This document shows positions 1 through 9,787 of a DNA stretch of 64,000 bases, in pieces. Each line of letters opens with the position of its first letter. Within the stretch, counting starts at the first letter, position 1. The DNA comes from Neobacillus drentensis NBRC 102427 (GTDB lineage Bacteria > Bacillota > Bacilli > Bacillales > Cytobacillaceae): the NCBI RefSeq assembly GCF_001591445.1, contig NZ_BCUX01000003.1, forward strand, positions 124,001 to 188,000. The letters are read 5' to 3'. The position numbers were made by a program, and so were the translations under genes. The notes under the pieces were generated by a model. That model was not told where the DNA came from and did not search any database. It was given only the letters and a program-made list of their open reading frames with translations.

Positions 1-123
1 AAGTATTTCACATACACAACATTCACGTTGTTTTAAAATAGCTATAATGGTCAAGCGGGTTTTATCACCTAATAATTTTAAAACGTTAGCAGCCCTCTCC
101 AAGTCAACTTTGGACTTTAACAT
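1..123 (-). CDS. ArsR-family metalloregulator, N-terminal part (cut by window edge)
   Basis: Only the first 41 codons are inside the window; the gene runs off the left edge. The translation begins MLKSKVDLERAANVLKLL and continues GDKTRLTIIAILKQ, then ECCVCEIL. The LGDKTRL...IL pattern is the start of the winged-helix domain of ArsR/SmtB repressors, and the Cys-rich ECCVCEI matches the ELCVCDL metal-binding loop at the start of the recognition helix. The ATG is at 121-123 with a strong TATAGGAGG site 8 bases upstream. Family knowledge: such proteins repress metal or metalloid efflux genes until they bind the metal. Which metal cannot be said from the fragment. Recognition as ArsR is fairly sure; specificity is not. 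Confidence 0.78.
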   Translation of the reverse strand, partial: MLKSKVDLERAANVLKLLGDKTRLTIIAILKQRECCVCEIL

Positions 124-559
124 AACGAACACCTCCTATATGTATAATCAAATAATTATTTACTTATATAGAATCCATTTAATTTACATTTCTATAATTT
201 TCTATTGTATCCAAGAAATCTATTCATGGATTTCCACAGGCTTAAATACAAATTAAAATATAACTATTTACTTATATGTTAAAACAATTATCGTTTGGAT
301 TCAAGGAGTTTCATTGTAAAGTTATTGTAAAAAAAAAGAACTGTAGCTATAGCTTCGATAATCATTCTCACAATGATCCCATTAAATCTTCAAGCATGCA
401 CGGGTGCACCCCTTGAAGAAGCAATAAATCACGCAACCCTAGCCTTCTTAATTGTCCGAGAAAATGCACTTCAAAATGCCTACAACACAGAAAAATAATC
501 CCCCATCATTCCTTGATTCGGAACAAACGGGGGATAATCACCATGTATTCTTTTTCCTC
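124..559. other. Gene-free leader region with a 13-bp direct repeat and a dead small frame
   Basis: TATTTACTTATAT occurs twice in the same orientation, at 157-169 and 265-277, upstream of the ArsR-type gene; it could be a regulator site or part of its promoter. From 331 to 498 a plus-strand frame reads like a lipoprotein signal peptide (KKRTVAIASIIILT, then LNLQACTG) but has no start codon in front of it and ends after about 55 codons, so it is probably a decayed gene. A CCCCC/GGGGG hairpin at about 502-534 follows it. No other gene is visible. Confidence 0.35.
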
Positions 560-754
560 TTAGACATAAAATACCTCTCTTTCTTTTTCGTTTAAACTCT
601 CTCTAACTGCCTCTTCCCACCATCGAGAGTCATCTGAATTACGATTTTCCATGAGTTTTAACCGTTCATTCGCAAGCTTTGCCTTCCTTAGTGTTTCTTC
701 CTCTTCCATTCCACAACAGATTTGATAAATATCATCAAAGTGAGCGAGTGACAT
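560..754 (-). CDS. small hypothetical acidic protein
   Basis: A 64-residue frame starting MSLAHFDDIYQICCGMEEEE, followed by a long charged helical stretch rich in Glu, Arg and Lys and ending EKEREVFYV. I do not recognise a family. I chose the internal ATG at 754 because it has a good site (AAGGTGAT) about 8 bases upstream; an ATG seven codons earlier (775) lacks a close one. It is monocistronic, with a gene-free region on one side and the terminator of the GH1 gene on the other. It has no signal peptide or membrane segment. It is probably a real small cytosolic protein, but nothing in the neighbourhood says what it does. Confidence 0.5.
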   Translation of the reverse strand: MSLAHFDDIYQICCGMEEEETLRKAKLANERLKLMENRNSDDSRWWEEAVRESLNEKEREVFYV

Positions 755-899
755 TTTTCCATCACCTTCTTTCATAAGTTCATTTGAATTATTAGAAACT
801 TTGCCCTCCCTTCTTTATGTCAATTATATGACCATTAAAGTGACAAAACCATTCTCAACTTTGTCAATATTTTGAATTTTTAAGGTCGTTTTTTTGAAA

Positions 900-948
900 T
901 AAAAAAAGGCAAAACTGCCTTATCTACAAATTAGTAAACAGTTTTGCC
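900..948 (-). terminator. intrinsic terminator of the GH1 gene
   Basis: Perfect 10-bp inverted repeat GGCAAAACTG (908-917) / CAGTTTTGCC (939-948). On the minus strand it is followed by a run of T, just after the stop codon of the 6-phospho-beta-glucosidase gene. Confidence 0.9.
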
Positions 949-975
949 GAATTTAACAGTTATACTCCTGTGTTC

Positions 976-2439
<1,464 letters not shown>

Positions 2440-2704
2440 TTATAGTTAAATTAACATATTCTAGTTAAATAGCTGTGCTTCCTTTTTTCAAAGGGATATA
2501 TTTATAGGCCACTATTTAATGTGCTCTGTTTTTCCTTATATATTAAAAAGTTAAAAGTACTCTAAATAAATTGGCAAGACTCCTTCTTACTTCACCGTTC
2601 ATTTACTATGACTTATCAGGTTCCTCAGCCTTGCCTTTGTACTAATAGAACCATTCTAATCATACTCTTATAAAAGAAATCAATGAGTAGGAGTGTTAAG
2701 TTAG

Positions 2705-4117
2705 GTGAAAAAAGTTAGGGTTAGTTTACGGCCAATGGTTAGAAACATTAATTTACCCACTGTTTTGAAGACAACAATCCTTCCAGGAGACTCAGTTGAA
2801 AGATTATTTATTGCTACCCAGGTAGGAGAGATCTTTTACATAGGAAACGAAAGTTTACGGACTTTTTTAGATATTCGCCCGCGAATTCTAAAATTAGGTG
2901 GACCTAGAGGTGGTTATGATGAACGGGGATTGCTAGGGTTGGCGTTCCATCCCCAATTTAATTATAACGGTCTATTTTATCTTCATTACTCGGTGGCTGG
3001 AACACAAGGGCCAGGTGCTCTTTCTAAATCCTTTGAGCCTAATCCGTGTGATCCCATTACCTTAAATCAAAAGTGGATAAATAGAGAAACTCAATATAAT
3101 CATATTGATACAGTTGAGGAATGGATTTTTCAATCAAATGGGCAATCTCAAAAACGACGGACATTACTTAACTTAAGGAGACCATTTCTTAATCATAATG
3201 GTGTCAATAGCTTAAACTTTTCACCTGAAACTGGGAAACTTGTTCTAACAACTGGAGATGGCGGATCAGGTTATGATCCATTAAGTTTAAGCCAGGATAA
3301 TATGGAAATAGCCGGTAAAATCATTGAAATCGACGTAGTTAAGAATACCTCTATCTCTAATCCACCTGTAGTCACACGTTTTAATGAACTACCGCTACCT
3401 ATTCAGGAAACACTTACGATTATGGCCAAAGGGGTCCGTAATATACCGGGCATTTCATTTCAAAGGTATTATAATCAGTACTTCAAACATGTGGGAAATG
3501 TCGGACAGGATCTGGTAGAGTCCATTTTTTCATTCCTTCATTATAAACCAATACCTGTTCCTCAGCTTGTTCAAGCTTCCTTATTGAAGCCTGAACCTGA
3601 CCAAGATGGCTTTATTAACTTTGGCTGGCGAGGGTGGGAAGGTGCTTTCCCTACTTCAATTATAAGAAACTGCTCTGCAAATCCGGCTTTGAATGAGAAA
3701 ACAATTGCTTATTACGATGAAACTATAAAGACTTCAGTGGAGCGTCTTCCGCCTCTAACTAGTTATTTTCATAAAGATTCCAGACCCGATAAGTTTGGTG
3801 GAACGGCACTTACAGGAGTGCAAGCGTATATGGGGAATGCAATCCCCGATTTAACGGGAAGTGTAGTGTTTACCGACCTTGCGCGGAGGGATTCTCAACC
3901 TCAGGTTAAGGGAGTTTTAGCATATTCCCCAGTCAGAACAGATGGTAAACTAAATGATTATAGTGTGATTGAAACCGATTATAATTTTGGCGCTCAATCA
4001 GCTTATTATGTTAGTTTGGGAACGAATCTAGATCAAACCAAACTCTATTTAGGGGTTTATGGTTCGATGAAAGTGACTGATTTTAACCAAGGTACTGTTT
4101 TTGAAATTGTTCCGTAA
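2705..4117 (+). CDS. PQQ-dependent glucose/sorbosone dehydrogenase-like beta-propeller
   Basis: A 470-residue protein of the glucose/sorbosone dehydrogenase family. Family hallmarks are GLLGLAFHPQFNYNG near residue 80-95, then NHNGVNSLNFSPETGKL with the catalytic-type His region and TTGDGGSGYDPLSLSQ near 180-200, followed by GKIIEID. Family members oxidise sugars with PQQ, usually outside the membrane. This one starts MKKVRVSLRPMVRN and has no signal peptide, so it would stay in the cytosol unless exported unusually; no PQQ synthesis genes are in the window. The start is GTG at 2705, with a weak GGAG about 13 bases upstream. It is a monocistronic plus-strand gene ending at a bidirectional terminator. 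It could equally be a non-enzymatic propeller such as a spore or surface protein. Confidence 0.72.
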   Translation: MKKVRVSLRPMVRNINLPTVLKTTILPGDSVERLFIATQVGEIFYIGNESLRTFLDIRPRILKLGGPRGGYDERGLLGLAFHPQFNYNGLFYLHYSVAGTQGPGALSKSFEPNPCDPITLNQKWINRETQYNHIDTVEEWIFQSNGQSQKRRTLLNLRRPFLNHNGVNSLNFSPETGKLVLTTGDGGSGYDPLSLSQDNMEIAGKIIEIDVVKNTSISNPPVVTRFNELPLPIQETLTIMAKGVRNIPGISFQRYYNQYFKHVGNVGQDLVESIFSFLHYKPIPVPQLVQASLLKPEPDQDGFINFGWRGWEGAFPTSIIRNCSANPALNEKTIAYYDETIKTSVERLPPLTSYFHKDSRPDKFGGTALTGVQAYMGNAIPDLTGSVVFTDLARRDSQPQVKGVLAYSPVRTDGKLNDYSVIETDYNFGAQSAYYVSLGTNLDQTKLYLGVYGSMKVTDFNQGTVFEIVP

Positions 4118-4153
4118 TTTAAAAATTCTACTTAATACTGCAAAGTGCATGCT

Positions 4154-4200
4154 AAAAAAGCTCTATTCCATAAAGGAATTAGAGCTTTTGTTTATATTTT
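4154..4200 (+). terminator. intrinsic terminator between convergent genes
   Basis: Hairpin AAAAGCTCTATTCC / GGAATTAGAGCTTTT with a short loop, followed by a T-rich stretch on the plus strand and preceded by an A run that serves the minus strand. It lies between the beta-propeller gene and the convergent MaoC-type gene. Confidence 0.8.
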
Positions 4201-4315
4201 TACAAAAGTACTTTTAGATTCTAGTTCAATAAGCATTTGTTTTGCTTCATTAATCGAAATCATAATACAACCCCCGCTTGCTATTGCCCCATTATTCGAA
4301 GAAAGTATAAAGAAT

Positions 4316-4693
4316 TTACAGTATTATCCCTGAAAACCCCCCTTTTAGTACCTCTTTTTCATTCTGATTTTTACATAAAAAGGAGGCTTTAATAGCTGTT
4401 CTATTATTTTCTTTCCTTTCGAATTCCTCAATTTTAACTTCACAAATTATTGTATCTCCCGTAAACACAGGTTTTAAAAACTCAAAATTCATAGTACGAG
4501 CCAGTACGTTATGGTCTCCGCCTACTTTTGTTGGCAGAGTTGCCGTTAATAGTCCTTGAATTACAAGTCTTCCTTGTTCATCCGGGGTTAGATGATGAAT
4601 CCCTTCATCACCTGAAATCTCTGTAAATAATTCAACATCCCTTACGGTAAAAGTCCGTTCAAACGTAATATTATCTCCTACTTTTAATGGCAT
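4316..4693 (-). CDS. MaoC-like (R)-enoyl-CoA hydratase / hotdog dehydratase
   Basis: A 125-residue single hotdog domain. The stretch ISGDEGIHHLTPDEQGRLVIQGLL (about residues 26-49) corresponds to the MaoC hydratase 2 motif, in which an Asp and a His activate water and a small-residue helix follows. The rest (FLKPVFTGDTIICEVKIEEF) is the typical hotdog sheet. Such proteins hydrate trans-2-enoyl-CoA to (R)-3-hydroxyacyl-CoA or act as thioesterase-like folds. The motif is looser than in PhaJ (DEGIHHL rather than DxNPxHxD), so activity is uncertain. The start ATG has a perfect AGGAGG site. It stands alone, convergent with the propeller gene; its 5' end abuts a decayed reading frame. Confidence 0.75.
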   Translation of the reverse strand: MPLKVGDNITFERTFTVRDVELFTEISGDEGIHHLTPDEQGRLVIQGLLTATLPTKVGGDHNVLARTMNFEFLKPVFTGDTIICEVKIEEFERKENNRTAIKASFLCKNQNEKEVLKGGFSGIIL

Positions 4694-4863
4694 ACAAATC
4701 TCCTCCTGAAATTTTTATACAGTATAGATATTAATAATGCTTCATGATCATGTGCAATACCGTCATATGCCTGTTCTGGATTAAATAGCATAACACCATT
4801 TTGATAGGATAATTGTAAACTGCTATCCAGGTTATATTGTGGGATACCACGCAAGGTGTTATC
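4684..4863 (-). pseudogene. decayed gene fragment of unknown family
   Basis: On the minus strand, after an in-frame TAG at 4864-4866, a frame reads DNTLRGIPQYNLDSSLQLSY, then QNGVMLFNPEQAYDGIAHDHEALLIS. This looks like real protein sequence (balanced composition, NGV/NPEQA phrase) but has no start and runs straight into the ribosome site of the MaoC gene. I cannot name the family. The remaining stretch to 5062 has no gene; near 5045-5062 it contains ACTGCGTGGGATTCAAAC, which resembles the T-arm of the tRNA-Sec copies further on. Confidence 0.4.
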
Positions 4864-5062
4864 CTATTGCATACACCTGGTGAGAATGCTCTTTATATGT
4901 AAAATTAGTAATACTGGCTGATTAATAAATTAATAGAATAGAATGGAAAAATAAATGCGATTCTCCTACTCTAAAGATAGCAGGAACCGTCTTTTTTATG
5001 CAGCTGATAAAAATTGGTGAACCCCATTCATTTTGTTAATCCATAATGGAACTGCGTGGGAT

Positions 5063-5677
5063 TCAAACTAGATTTCTCCTCATAAGAGATGCCACTTGTA
5101 TGTTATCCTGTTTAGAAGTGTTTTCTAGGTTCTTAATAATTAACTCTTGGCGTTCCACAGGGTGATTTTGGCTTAATTTAGCTTTTGCTTCAATCTTTGT
5201 GATTTTTATTCTGAACGCTACAATTCCTTTACTCATTCCTTCAATAAAGCTCGGTTCTACACCATTTAAATTGTATGGACTATCTGGACTTTCATATTTA
5301 TTTACTAAGTCATTTAAAGAATTGAATATCACCTCTTCATCTTCGATAATCTCCATCTTCCCATATAAATGAATGGACACATAATTCCAAGTAGGAACTG
5401 CTTTCATTGTTTCGTACCAAGAAGGTGAAATATAACAATGTGGACCTTGGAAAACAACAAGAACTTGTTGGTTTTCAGTGTCCTTCCATTGTTCGTTAGG
5501 ACGAGCAAAATGACCATATAAGGCATTATCAGATTTATTTAATATCAGTGGAAGATGTGTTGCGTACGGTTCCCCGTTATGCTGAGAGAATAAAGTTGCA
5601 AAGCCGTACCGATCGATAAAGTCATAAATAATATTTTCATCTTCGATTTTAAAATGTTTAGGTATATACAAAATCAT
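5063..5677 (-). CDS. paiB: PaiB family FMN-binding transcriptional regulator
   Basis: About 204 residues, the length of B. subtilis PaiB. The opening YIPKHFKIEDENIIYDFIDRYGF and the core HLPLILN ... GHFARPNEQWK ... VVFQGPHCYISPSWY ... VPTWNYVSIHLYGKMEII are the split-barrel flavin-binding fold typical of this family. PaiB was described with PaiA as a repressor of sporulation and protease genes in B. subtilis; its biochemical role is poorly known. It lies directly behind paiA, with 18 bases between them, so the two are a paiAB operon. The start is ambiguous: the ATG at 5677 has AAAGGTGG almost touching it, and a TTG four codons upstream is possible through coupling to paiA. Confidence 0.9.
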   Translation of the reverse strand: MILYIPKHFKIEDENIIYDFIDRYGFATLFSQHNGEPYATHLPLILNKSDNALYGHFARPNEQWKDTENQQVLVVFQGPHCYISPSWYETMKAVPTWNYVSIHLYGKMEIIEDEEVIFNSLNDLVNKYESPDSPYNLNGVEPSFIEGMSKGIVAFRIKITKIEAKAKLSQNHPVERQELIIKNLENTSKQDNIQVASLMRRNLV

Positions 5678-5695
5678 TCCACCTTTCAAAAAAAG

Positions 5696-6214
<519 letters not shown>

Positions 6215-6239
6215 TTACATATATCGCTCCTTTATATAT

Positions 6240-6692
6240 TCAATAATTTCTCTTATTTCCCTTTTTGACAAATTCCCAGTCTATTTCAATATTTTTTCTA
6301 ACTCGTTGAAGAAGATTAAAAATGGTATCTATTTCTATTTCAGAAAATCCCTCTAATGCGACCATATTGGAATAATCATTTTCTCTTCTAATGAAAGGAT
6401 AAACATGTTTCCCTTTCTCTGTTGGAAAAAGTTTTTTAATTTTTTTGTTATGTAGATCCTCTTTCTTTTCAATAAAGCCATTCATTTCAAGTTTTTGTAT
6501 TGCACGAGCTGCCGATGTTCGATCCACTTTTATCATCTCAGCTAACTTTTCTTGAATGATTCCTGGGTTTTCACATATTCGCACAAGGTACAAATACTGC
6601 CCTTTTGTAAGGTCATATTCTTTAAATTCTATATTACTTATCGAATCTAATGACCTTGCTATCATTCCAATTTCACGAAGAATTTCTTTCAT
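6240..6692 (-). CDS. MarR-family transcriptional regulator
   Basis: About 150 residues with the MarR winged helix: YDLTKGQYLYLVRICENPG, then QEKLAEMIKVDRTSAARAIQKLEMNGFIEKKED (helices and wing, about residues 30-85). I start it at the ATG at 6692, which has AAGGAGAT four bases upstream; an ATG 11 codons earlier has no such site. Divergent from it is a GNAT acetyltransferase gene, and a perfect 24-bp palindrome lies in between, so it most likely represses itself and possibly the acetyltransferase. Downstream are paiA and paiB, perhaps in the same transcript. The ligand is unknown. Confidence 0.88.
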   Translation of the reverse strand: MKEILREIGMIARSLDSISNIEFKEYDLTKGQYLYLVRICENPGIIQEKLAEMIKVDRTSAARAIQKLEMNGFIEKKEDLHNKKIKKLFPTEKGKHVYPFIRRENDYSNMVALEGFSEIEIDTIFNLLQRVRKNIEIDWEFVKKGNKRNY

Positions 6693-6760
6693 GATTATCT
6701 CCTTAACTAACTTTTTTTGTTGCATTTACTACAAAAGTGATATAAATTTAATTTAACCTA

Positions 6761-6784
6761 ATTTTATTGCATTTGCAATAAAAT
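6761..6784. promoter_or_regulatory. perfect 24-bp palindrome, likely MarR-type operator
   Basis: ATTTTATTGCA (6761-6771), two T, then TGCAATAAAAT (6774-6784): 11-bp arms with no mismatch, centred on TTGCA-TT-TGCAA, the usual shape of MarR-family operators. It lies between the divergent MarR-type and GNAT genes. Which promoters it controls is inferred. Confidence 0.7.
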
Positions 6785-6820
6785 TATCATAGTCATATTA
6801 ACCTAAAAGGACTGAAAGAA

Positions 6821-7264
6821 ATGTATGCAAAAAGAATAACAATAGATGACGAATTAAAGGTAGCTTTTGCAATAAGGAAACAAGTATTTGTGAAGGAACA
6901 AGGCGTACCACTAGAAGATGAATTTGATAAATTTGATACACTGGATGGAATTTGCGAACACATACTAGTCCATTACAATGAACAACCAGTCGGAACTGGT
7001 AGGATAAGGTTTATTAATGGAGTAGGTAAATTGGAAAGAATCTGCATCCTAGAACCTTACCGTAAATTTGGGATTGGAAAAATCATTATCAAAGCGTTAG
7101 AAGAAATTGCGGAAGAACGGGGAGCCTCACAGGTTAAATTACATGGACAAACACAGGCAGAAGGTTTTTATAAAAAACTAGGGTTTAGGACTTCATCCAA
7201 TATCTTTATGGAAGATGGTATCCCACATATTCTCATGCTCAAAGAATTATCTACTCAAAAATGA
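6821..7264 (+). CDS. GNAT family N-acetyltransferase, YjcF-like
   Basis: A 147-residue acetyltransferase. FAIRKQVFVKEQGVPLEDEFD (about 16-36) is the typical start of the YjcF/ElaA type group. ERICILEPYRKFGIGKIIIKALEE (about 73-96) contains the acetyl-CoA loop (YRKFGIGK), and KLHGQTQAEGFYKKLGF is motif B. The substrate is unknown. The ATG has GGACTGAAAG upstream, a fair ribosome site. It is divergent from the MarR-type gene over a palindrome, so regulation by that repressor is likely. Its stop codon overlaps (ATGA) with the start of a tiny membrane-peptide frame. Confidence 0.85.
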   Translation: MYAKRITIDDELKVAFAIRKQVFVKEQGVPLEDEFDKFDTLDGICEHILVHYNEQPVGTGRIRFINGVGKLERICILEPYRKFGIGKIIIKALEEIAEERGASQVKLHGQTQAEGFYKKLGFRTSSNIFMEDGIPHILMLKELSTQK

Positions 7265-7362
7265 TAATGCGGGTGAGTAAAGCCAAATATGTTGTTTTTG
7301 TATTGGGAATTTTAATTTTAACCCTTGGTATTACTTCATGCCATTTACTAAAAAGGTTTTAG
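7261..7362 (+). pseudogene. 33-residue membrane peptide, probably a truncated YczE/YitT-like gene
   Basis: The frame MIMRVSKAKYVVFVLGILIL, then TLGITSCHLLKRF, starts at an ATG overlapping the stop of the acetyltransferase (ATGA). It has positive residues followed by one hydrophobic segment, much like the first transmembrane helix of YczE/YitT-type membrane proteins, and then stops. It is either a truncated gene remnant or a genuine small peptide translationally coupled to the acetyltransferase. A bidirectional hairpin follows at 7411. Confidence 0.4.
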
Positions 7363-7410
7363 ATAGGATACTAACACATTCTAGTCCATCACCTAATAAT
7401 GATACTGATA

Positions 7411-7445
7411 AAAACCATTCCATATAATATAGAATGGTTTTTGTT
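7411..7445. terminator. bidirectional intrinsic terminator
   Basis: Inverted repeat AAAACCATTC (7411-7420) / GAATGGTTTT (7432-7441) followed by T residues, between the GNAT gene and the convergent VOC-domain gene. Confidence 0.8.
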
Positions 7446-7528
7446 ATTCATATTGAACTATGGGAGCGCTTCTCGGGAGTTACTCATAACAACATCAAGA
7501 CGGACATTGACTGCAGGCTGTATTCTGA

Positions 7529-8443
7529 TTATCCCTTGTATGCTTTCTGTAATTCCACAAGATCAAACTTCTTCATTTTTAGAAATGCTTTCGTTACGCG
7601 TGCAAGTTGCTCAGGTGTACTCTTGCTCATCATCTCGTCCATCTCACTTGGCACAATCTGCCAGGATACACCAAACTGATCTTTTAACCAGCCACATTGC
7701 TCTGCTTCATGAACCGCAGAGAGTTTTTCCCAGTAATAATCAATATCTGCTTGTGTGTCGCAGTACACAATAAATGAGATCGCCTCATTAAAACTGAATT
7801 TATGCTCGTGTGCGCTATCCATTGCGGTAAACCACTGATTTTCAATCATGAAATCAGAGAACATGATTGTTCCTTCTTTGTCAGGTTCCATGCCTTTAGG
7901 GTACCGGACAATAAGTCCCTGCTTTGAGTTCTTAAATACTGATAAATAAAAACGAATCGCCTCTTCTGCGCGACCGCATTTATCGCCGACAAACAAGAAA
8001 GATGGAACTATTGCAGGTCGCTCTTCGCCTTCTGGATTGGTTAGGATTAACTGCCAGGACATACCATATTTGTCCTGAATCCAACCAAACCTCTCACTGA
8101 ACGGATACTTATCAAGTGGCATTAACACTGTGCCACCTTCGGACAAGTTTTTCCATACTTCATTTATTTTCTCTCTCGCGTCCTTTTCCCTCGATGGGTC
8201 GAAATTAACTGTGAAAGAAATAGAGGGATTTATCTTGAAAAAAGGTCCTGCGCTAATTGCCATGAATTTTTGCCCCCATAGCTCAAAAGAGACGATATCA
8301 GAGTCTCCTGAGGGTGTATTGTGGATTGTAGTTACACCCGTAATTTTTGAGTCTGGAAATATGGAAGAGTAAAACTCGGCTGCTTCTTTTGCTTCCTTGT
8401 CAAACCATAAATGTGGGACAATTATTTGATTTGTTTTTGACAT
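7529..8443 (-). CDS. two-domain PhnB-like VOC protein (3-demethylubiquinone methyltransferase-like fold)
   Basis: About 304 residues made of two copies of the PhnB-like (3-dmu-9_3-mt) VOC domain. The first runs from about 5 to 140 ([29 protein letters not shown] ... [21 protein letters not shown]) and the second from about 150 to 290 ([29 protein letters not shown] ... [20 protein letters not shown]). The name of the Pfam family is historical; these are not methyltransferases, and the function is unknown, with resemblance to glyoxalase and resistance proteins. The start is the ATG at 8443 with AGGAGG seven bases upstream. It is a single gene on the minus strand, sharing a terminator with the convergent acetyltransferase region. 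Confidence 0.88.
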   Translation of the reverse strand: MSKTNQIIVPHLWFDKEAKEAAEFYSSIFPDSKITGVTTIHNTPSGDSDIVSFELWGQKFMAISAGPFFKINPSISFTVNFDPSREKDAREKINEVWKNLSEGGTVLMPLDKYPFSERFGWIQDKYGMSWQLILTNPEGEERPAIVPSFLFVGDKCGRAEEAIRFYLSVFKNSKQGLIVRYPKGMEPDKEGTIMFSDFMIENQWFTAMDSAHEHKFSFNEAISFIVYCDTQADIDYYWEKLSAVHEAEQCGWLKDQFGVSWQIVPSEMDEMMSKSTPEQLARVTKAFLKMKKFDLVELQKAYKG

Positions 8444-8767
8444 AGTTATTCCTCCTAGAAAAGTCATTAGATTGACCGATTTAAAGGTGTTGCAACAAAA
8501 TATCTTGATAATTATTTGATATGGTTCAATTCCTCGAAATGAAGGGTTTGATGCAACCACGTTGAATATTAAAGACGTGGTTGTTAATACTAGTCTACTT
8601 GAACATCATTTAACAATCAAAATTTTCTCTTAAATCATTTTTGATATAATATAGAGTAGATAAGAGATTAATTTGAAGGTTGTCTATATACTTGGTTCTA
8701 CATTTTGCCAAAATTTGTATTCTCAAAAGAAACAACTTGAAATTAATGAGAGAAAAGGGAGATGTAA
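8444..8767 (+). promoter_or_regulatory. intergenic region with a probable promoter for the downstream plus-strand gene
   Basis: A good -10 box TATAAT lies at 8645-8650 in an AT-rich stretch, with no convincing -35 at the proper distance. The rest of this 324-bp gap holds no gene that I can see. GAGAAAAGGGAG just before 8768 is the ribosome site of the next gene. Confidence 0.4.
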
Positions 8768-9235
8768 ATGTCTTATATCGTTGATTTTAAAATTGTGTCT
8801 ACCGTTGGATTAGGATCTTCACCTGTAGCAGAAGCGCTTGCTGGTTTACGAGCGAATGAAGCCCGTTACTTTATGAACAAATATAAGCATGAATTTACGG
8901 TTGTACCTGCCAGTGAAAGCCAGGAGACCCTTGATTATGTGAACCGAATTTTGAAAGAAGAACGTGATATTGAGTTTGCGGCCAAACCTTTAGAAACGTC
9001 GCGTTTTCAAGTGGAAAATATCAAAATTGCCTACGTCTTTTATGAGGACGGTCTTTCGATCAACGTCATGTATACGGTTGATGACCCCAAGCCAAAGCGG
9101 GCAGTTGGTTTTAAGCTTTCTGAGGGGATGGAGATACCAAAGGAGTTAGAAGGGAAGTTTAAGTTTGCCAGGCAGAAGTCTAAACTAGCTGGAACCATTC
9201 GGGGCTCGTATTTTGTAATTAAAGGAGAATATTAA
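8768..9235 (+). CDS. conserved-looking hypothetical protein, 155 residues
   Basis: A soluble protein beginning MSYIVDFKIVSTVGLGSSPV and mixed alpha/beta in appearance: AEALAGLRANEARYFMNKYKHEF and ETLDYVNRILKEERDI look helical, while FQVENIKIAYVFYEDGLSINVMYTV looks like strands. No catalytic motif, signal peptide or membrane segment is visible. I do not recognise the family. It is a monocistronic gene with a strong ribosome site (AAAGGGAG) and its own strong terminator, so it is clearly expressed as a unit. Confidence 0.7.
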   Translation: MSYIVDFKIVSTVGLGSSPVAEALAGLRANEARYFMNKYKHEFTVVPASESQETLDYVNRILKEERDIEFAAKPLETSRFQVENIKIAYVFYEDGLSINVMYTVDDPKPKRAVGFKLSEGMEIPKELEGKFKFARQKSKLAGTIRGSYFVIKGEY

Positions 9236-9243
9236 AGTAAGCA

Positions 9244-9285
9244 AAAGCGCAAGTGGAGAAATTCGACCACTTGCGCTTTGTGTCA
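9244..9285 (+). terminator. intrinsic terminator
   Basis: Perfect 13-bp stem AAAGCGCAAGTGG (9244-9256) / CCACTTGCGCTTT (9267-9279) directly after the 155-residue gene. Confidence 0.88.
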
Positions 9286-9308
9286 TCTACGTTGGAATCA
9301 TGCCTATT

Positions 9309-9491
9309 TTATACCCACTGAATAGACCCAAACTCACCATGCGGATGGTTTTGTAATTTAAATCTTCTATACTCATATTCTAATTTCGATAGTGGCAACT
9401 CATAAAGCTTATGATCTTCTTTGTTATATACGTTTAAAAAAATTAATTTATTGATAAGTTTTTGTCTCTTTTTTTCATCATTATTTCTCAT
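9309..9491 (-). CDS. FbpA-like Fur-regulated small basic protein
   Basis: A 60-residue basic protein: MRNNDEKKRQKLINKLIFLN, then VYNKEDHKLYELPLSKLEYEYRRF. The pattern LINKLI-x-YNKED-LYELPLSKLEYEY matches the FbpA family of B. subtilis, a small Fur-controlled protein linked to the iron-sparing response with the sRNA FsrA. The ATG at 9491 has AAAGGAG eight bases upstream; an earlier in-frame start is less likely. Fur control is known for the family; I see only a poor Fur-box candidate upstream (TATAATGAATTTAATCA). It is the last recognisable ordinary chromosomal gene before the island debris begins. Confidence 0.72.
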   Translation of the reverse strand: MRNNDEKKRQKLINKLIFLNVYNKEDHKLYELPLSKLEYEYRRFKLQNHPHGEFGSIQWV

Positions 9492-9616
9492 CAGAAACAC
9501 TCCTTTAGTTTTACAAAAACTTTCATCTGAATACAACAACTTTTAAATTCGTTTATTTGATTAAATTCATTATAAACCTATAATTCCTATCCGTAAAGTA
9601 TGGATTAAAATTAAAT

Positions 9617-9662
9617 AAAAAAGAAGCATGTGTCATTTAGGGTGACTTATGCTTCTTTTTTT
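9617..9662. terminator. bidirectional intrinsic terminator
   Basis: AAAAAGAAGCAT / ATGCTTCTTTTT with an inner GTGTCA/TGAC pair, followed by a T run on the plus strand. It sits just outside the first partial tRNA-Sec copy. Confidence 0.7.
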
Positions 9663-9787
9663 GTTGCCCCTGCCAAGGAATATAATTATACCATATTTAA
9701 AGTTGCTCATTATTTATTGGACCAAACTATAGGAAACACAAAAACCGCATAGTAAATATTTCCAGTACAATTAAATTAATATATGTT

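Noticed and set aside
373-498. 41-codon plus-strand frame starting MIPLNLQACTG
   Set aside because: There is no ribosome site, and the open frame extends upstream without a start into signal-peptide-like sequence, so it looks like a decayed gene rather than a real small protein.
4145-4333. Plus-strand open frame of about 62 codons after the propeller gene
   Set aside because: It contains the terminator hairpin, lacks a ribosome site and overlaps the end of the convergent MaoC-type gene.
9540-9600. Fur box upstream of the FbpA-like gene
   Set aside because: The best candidate (TATAATGAATTTAATCA) matches the consensus too poorly to call.
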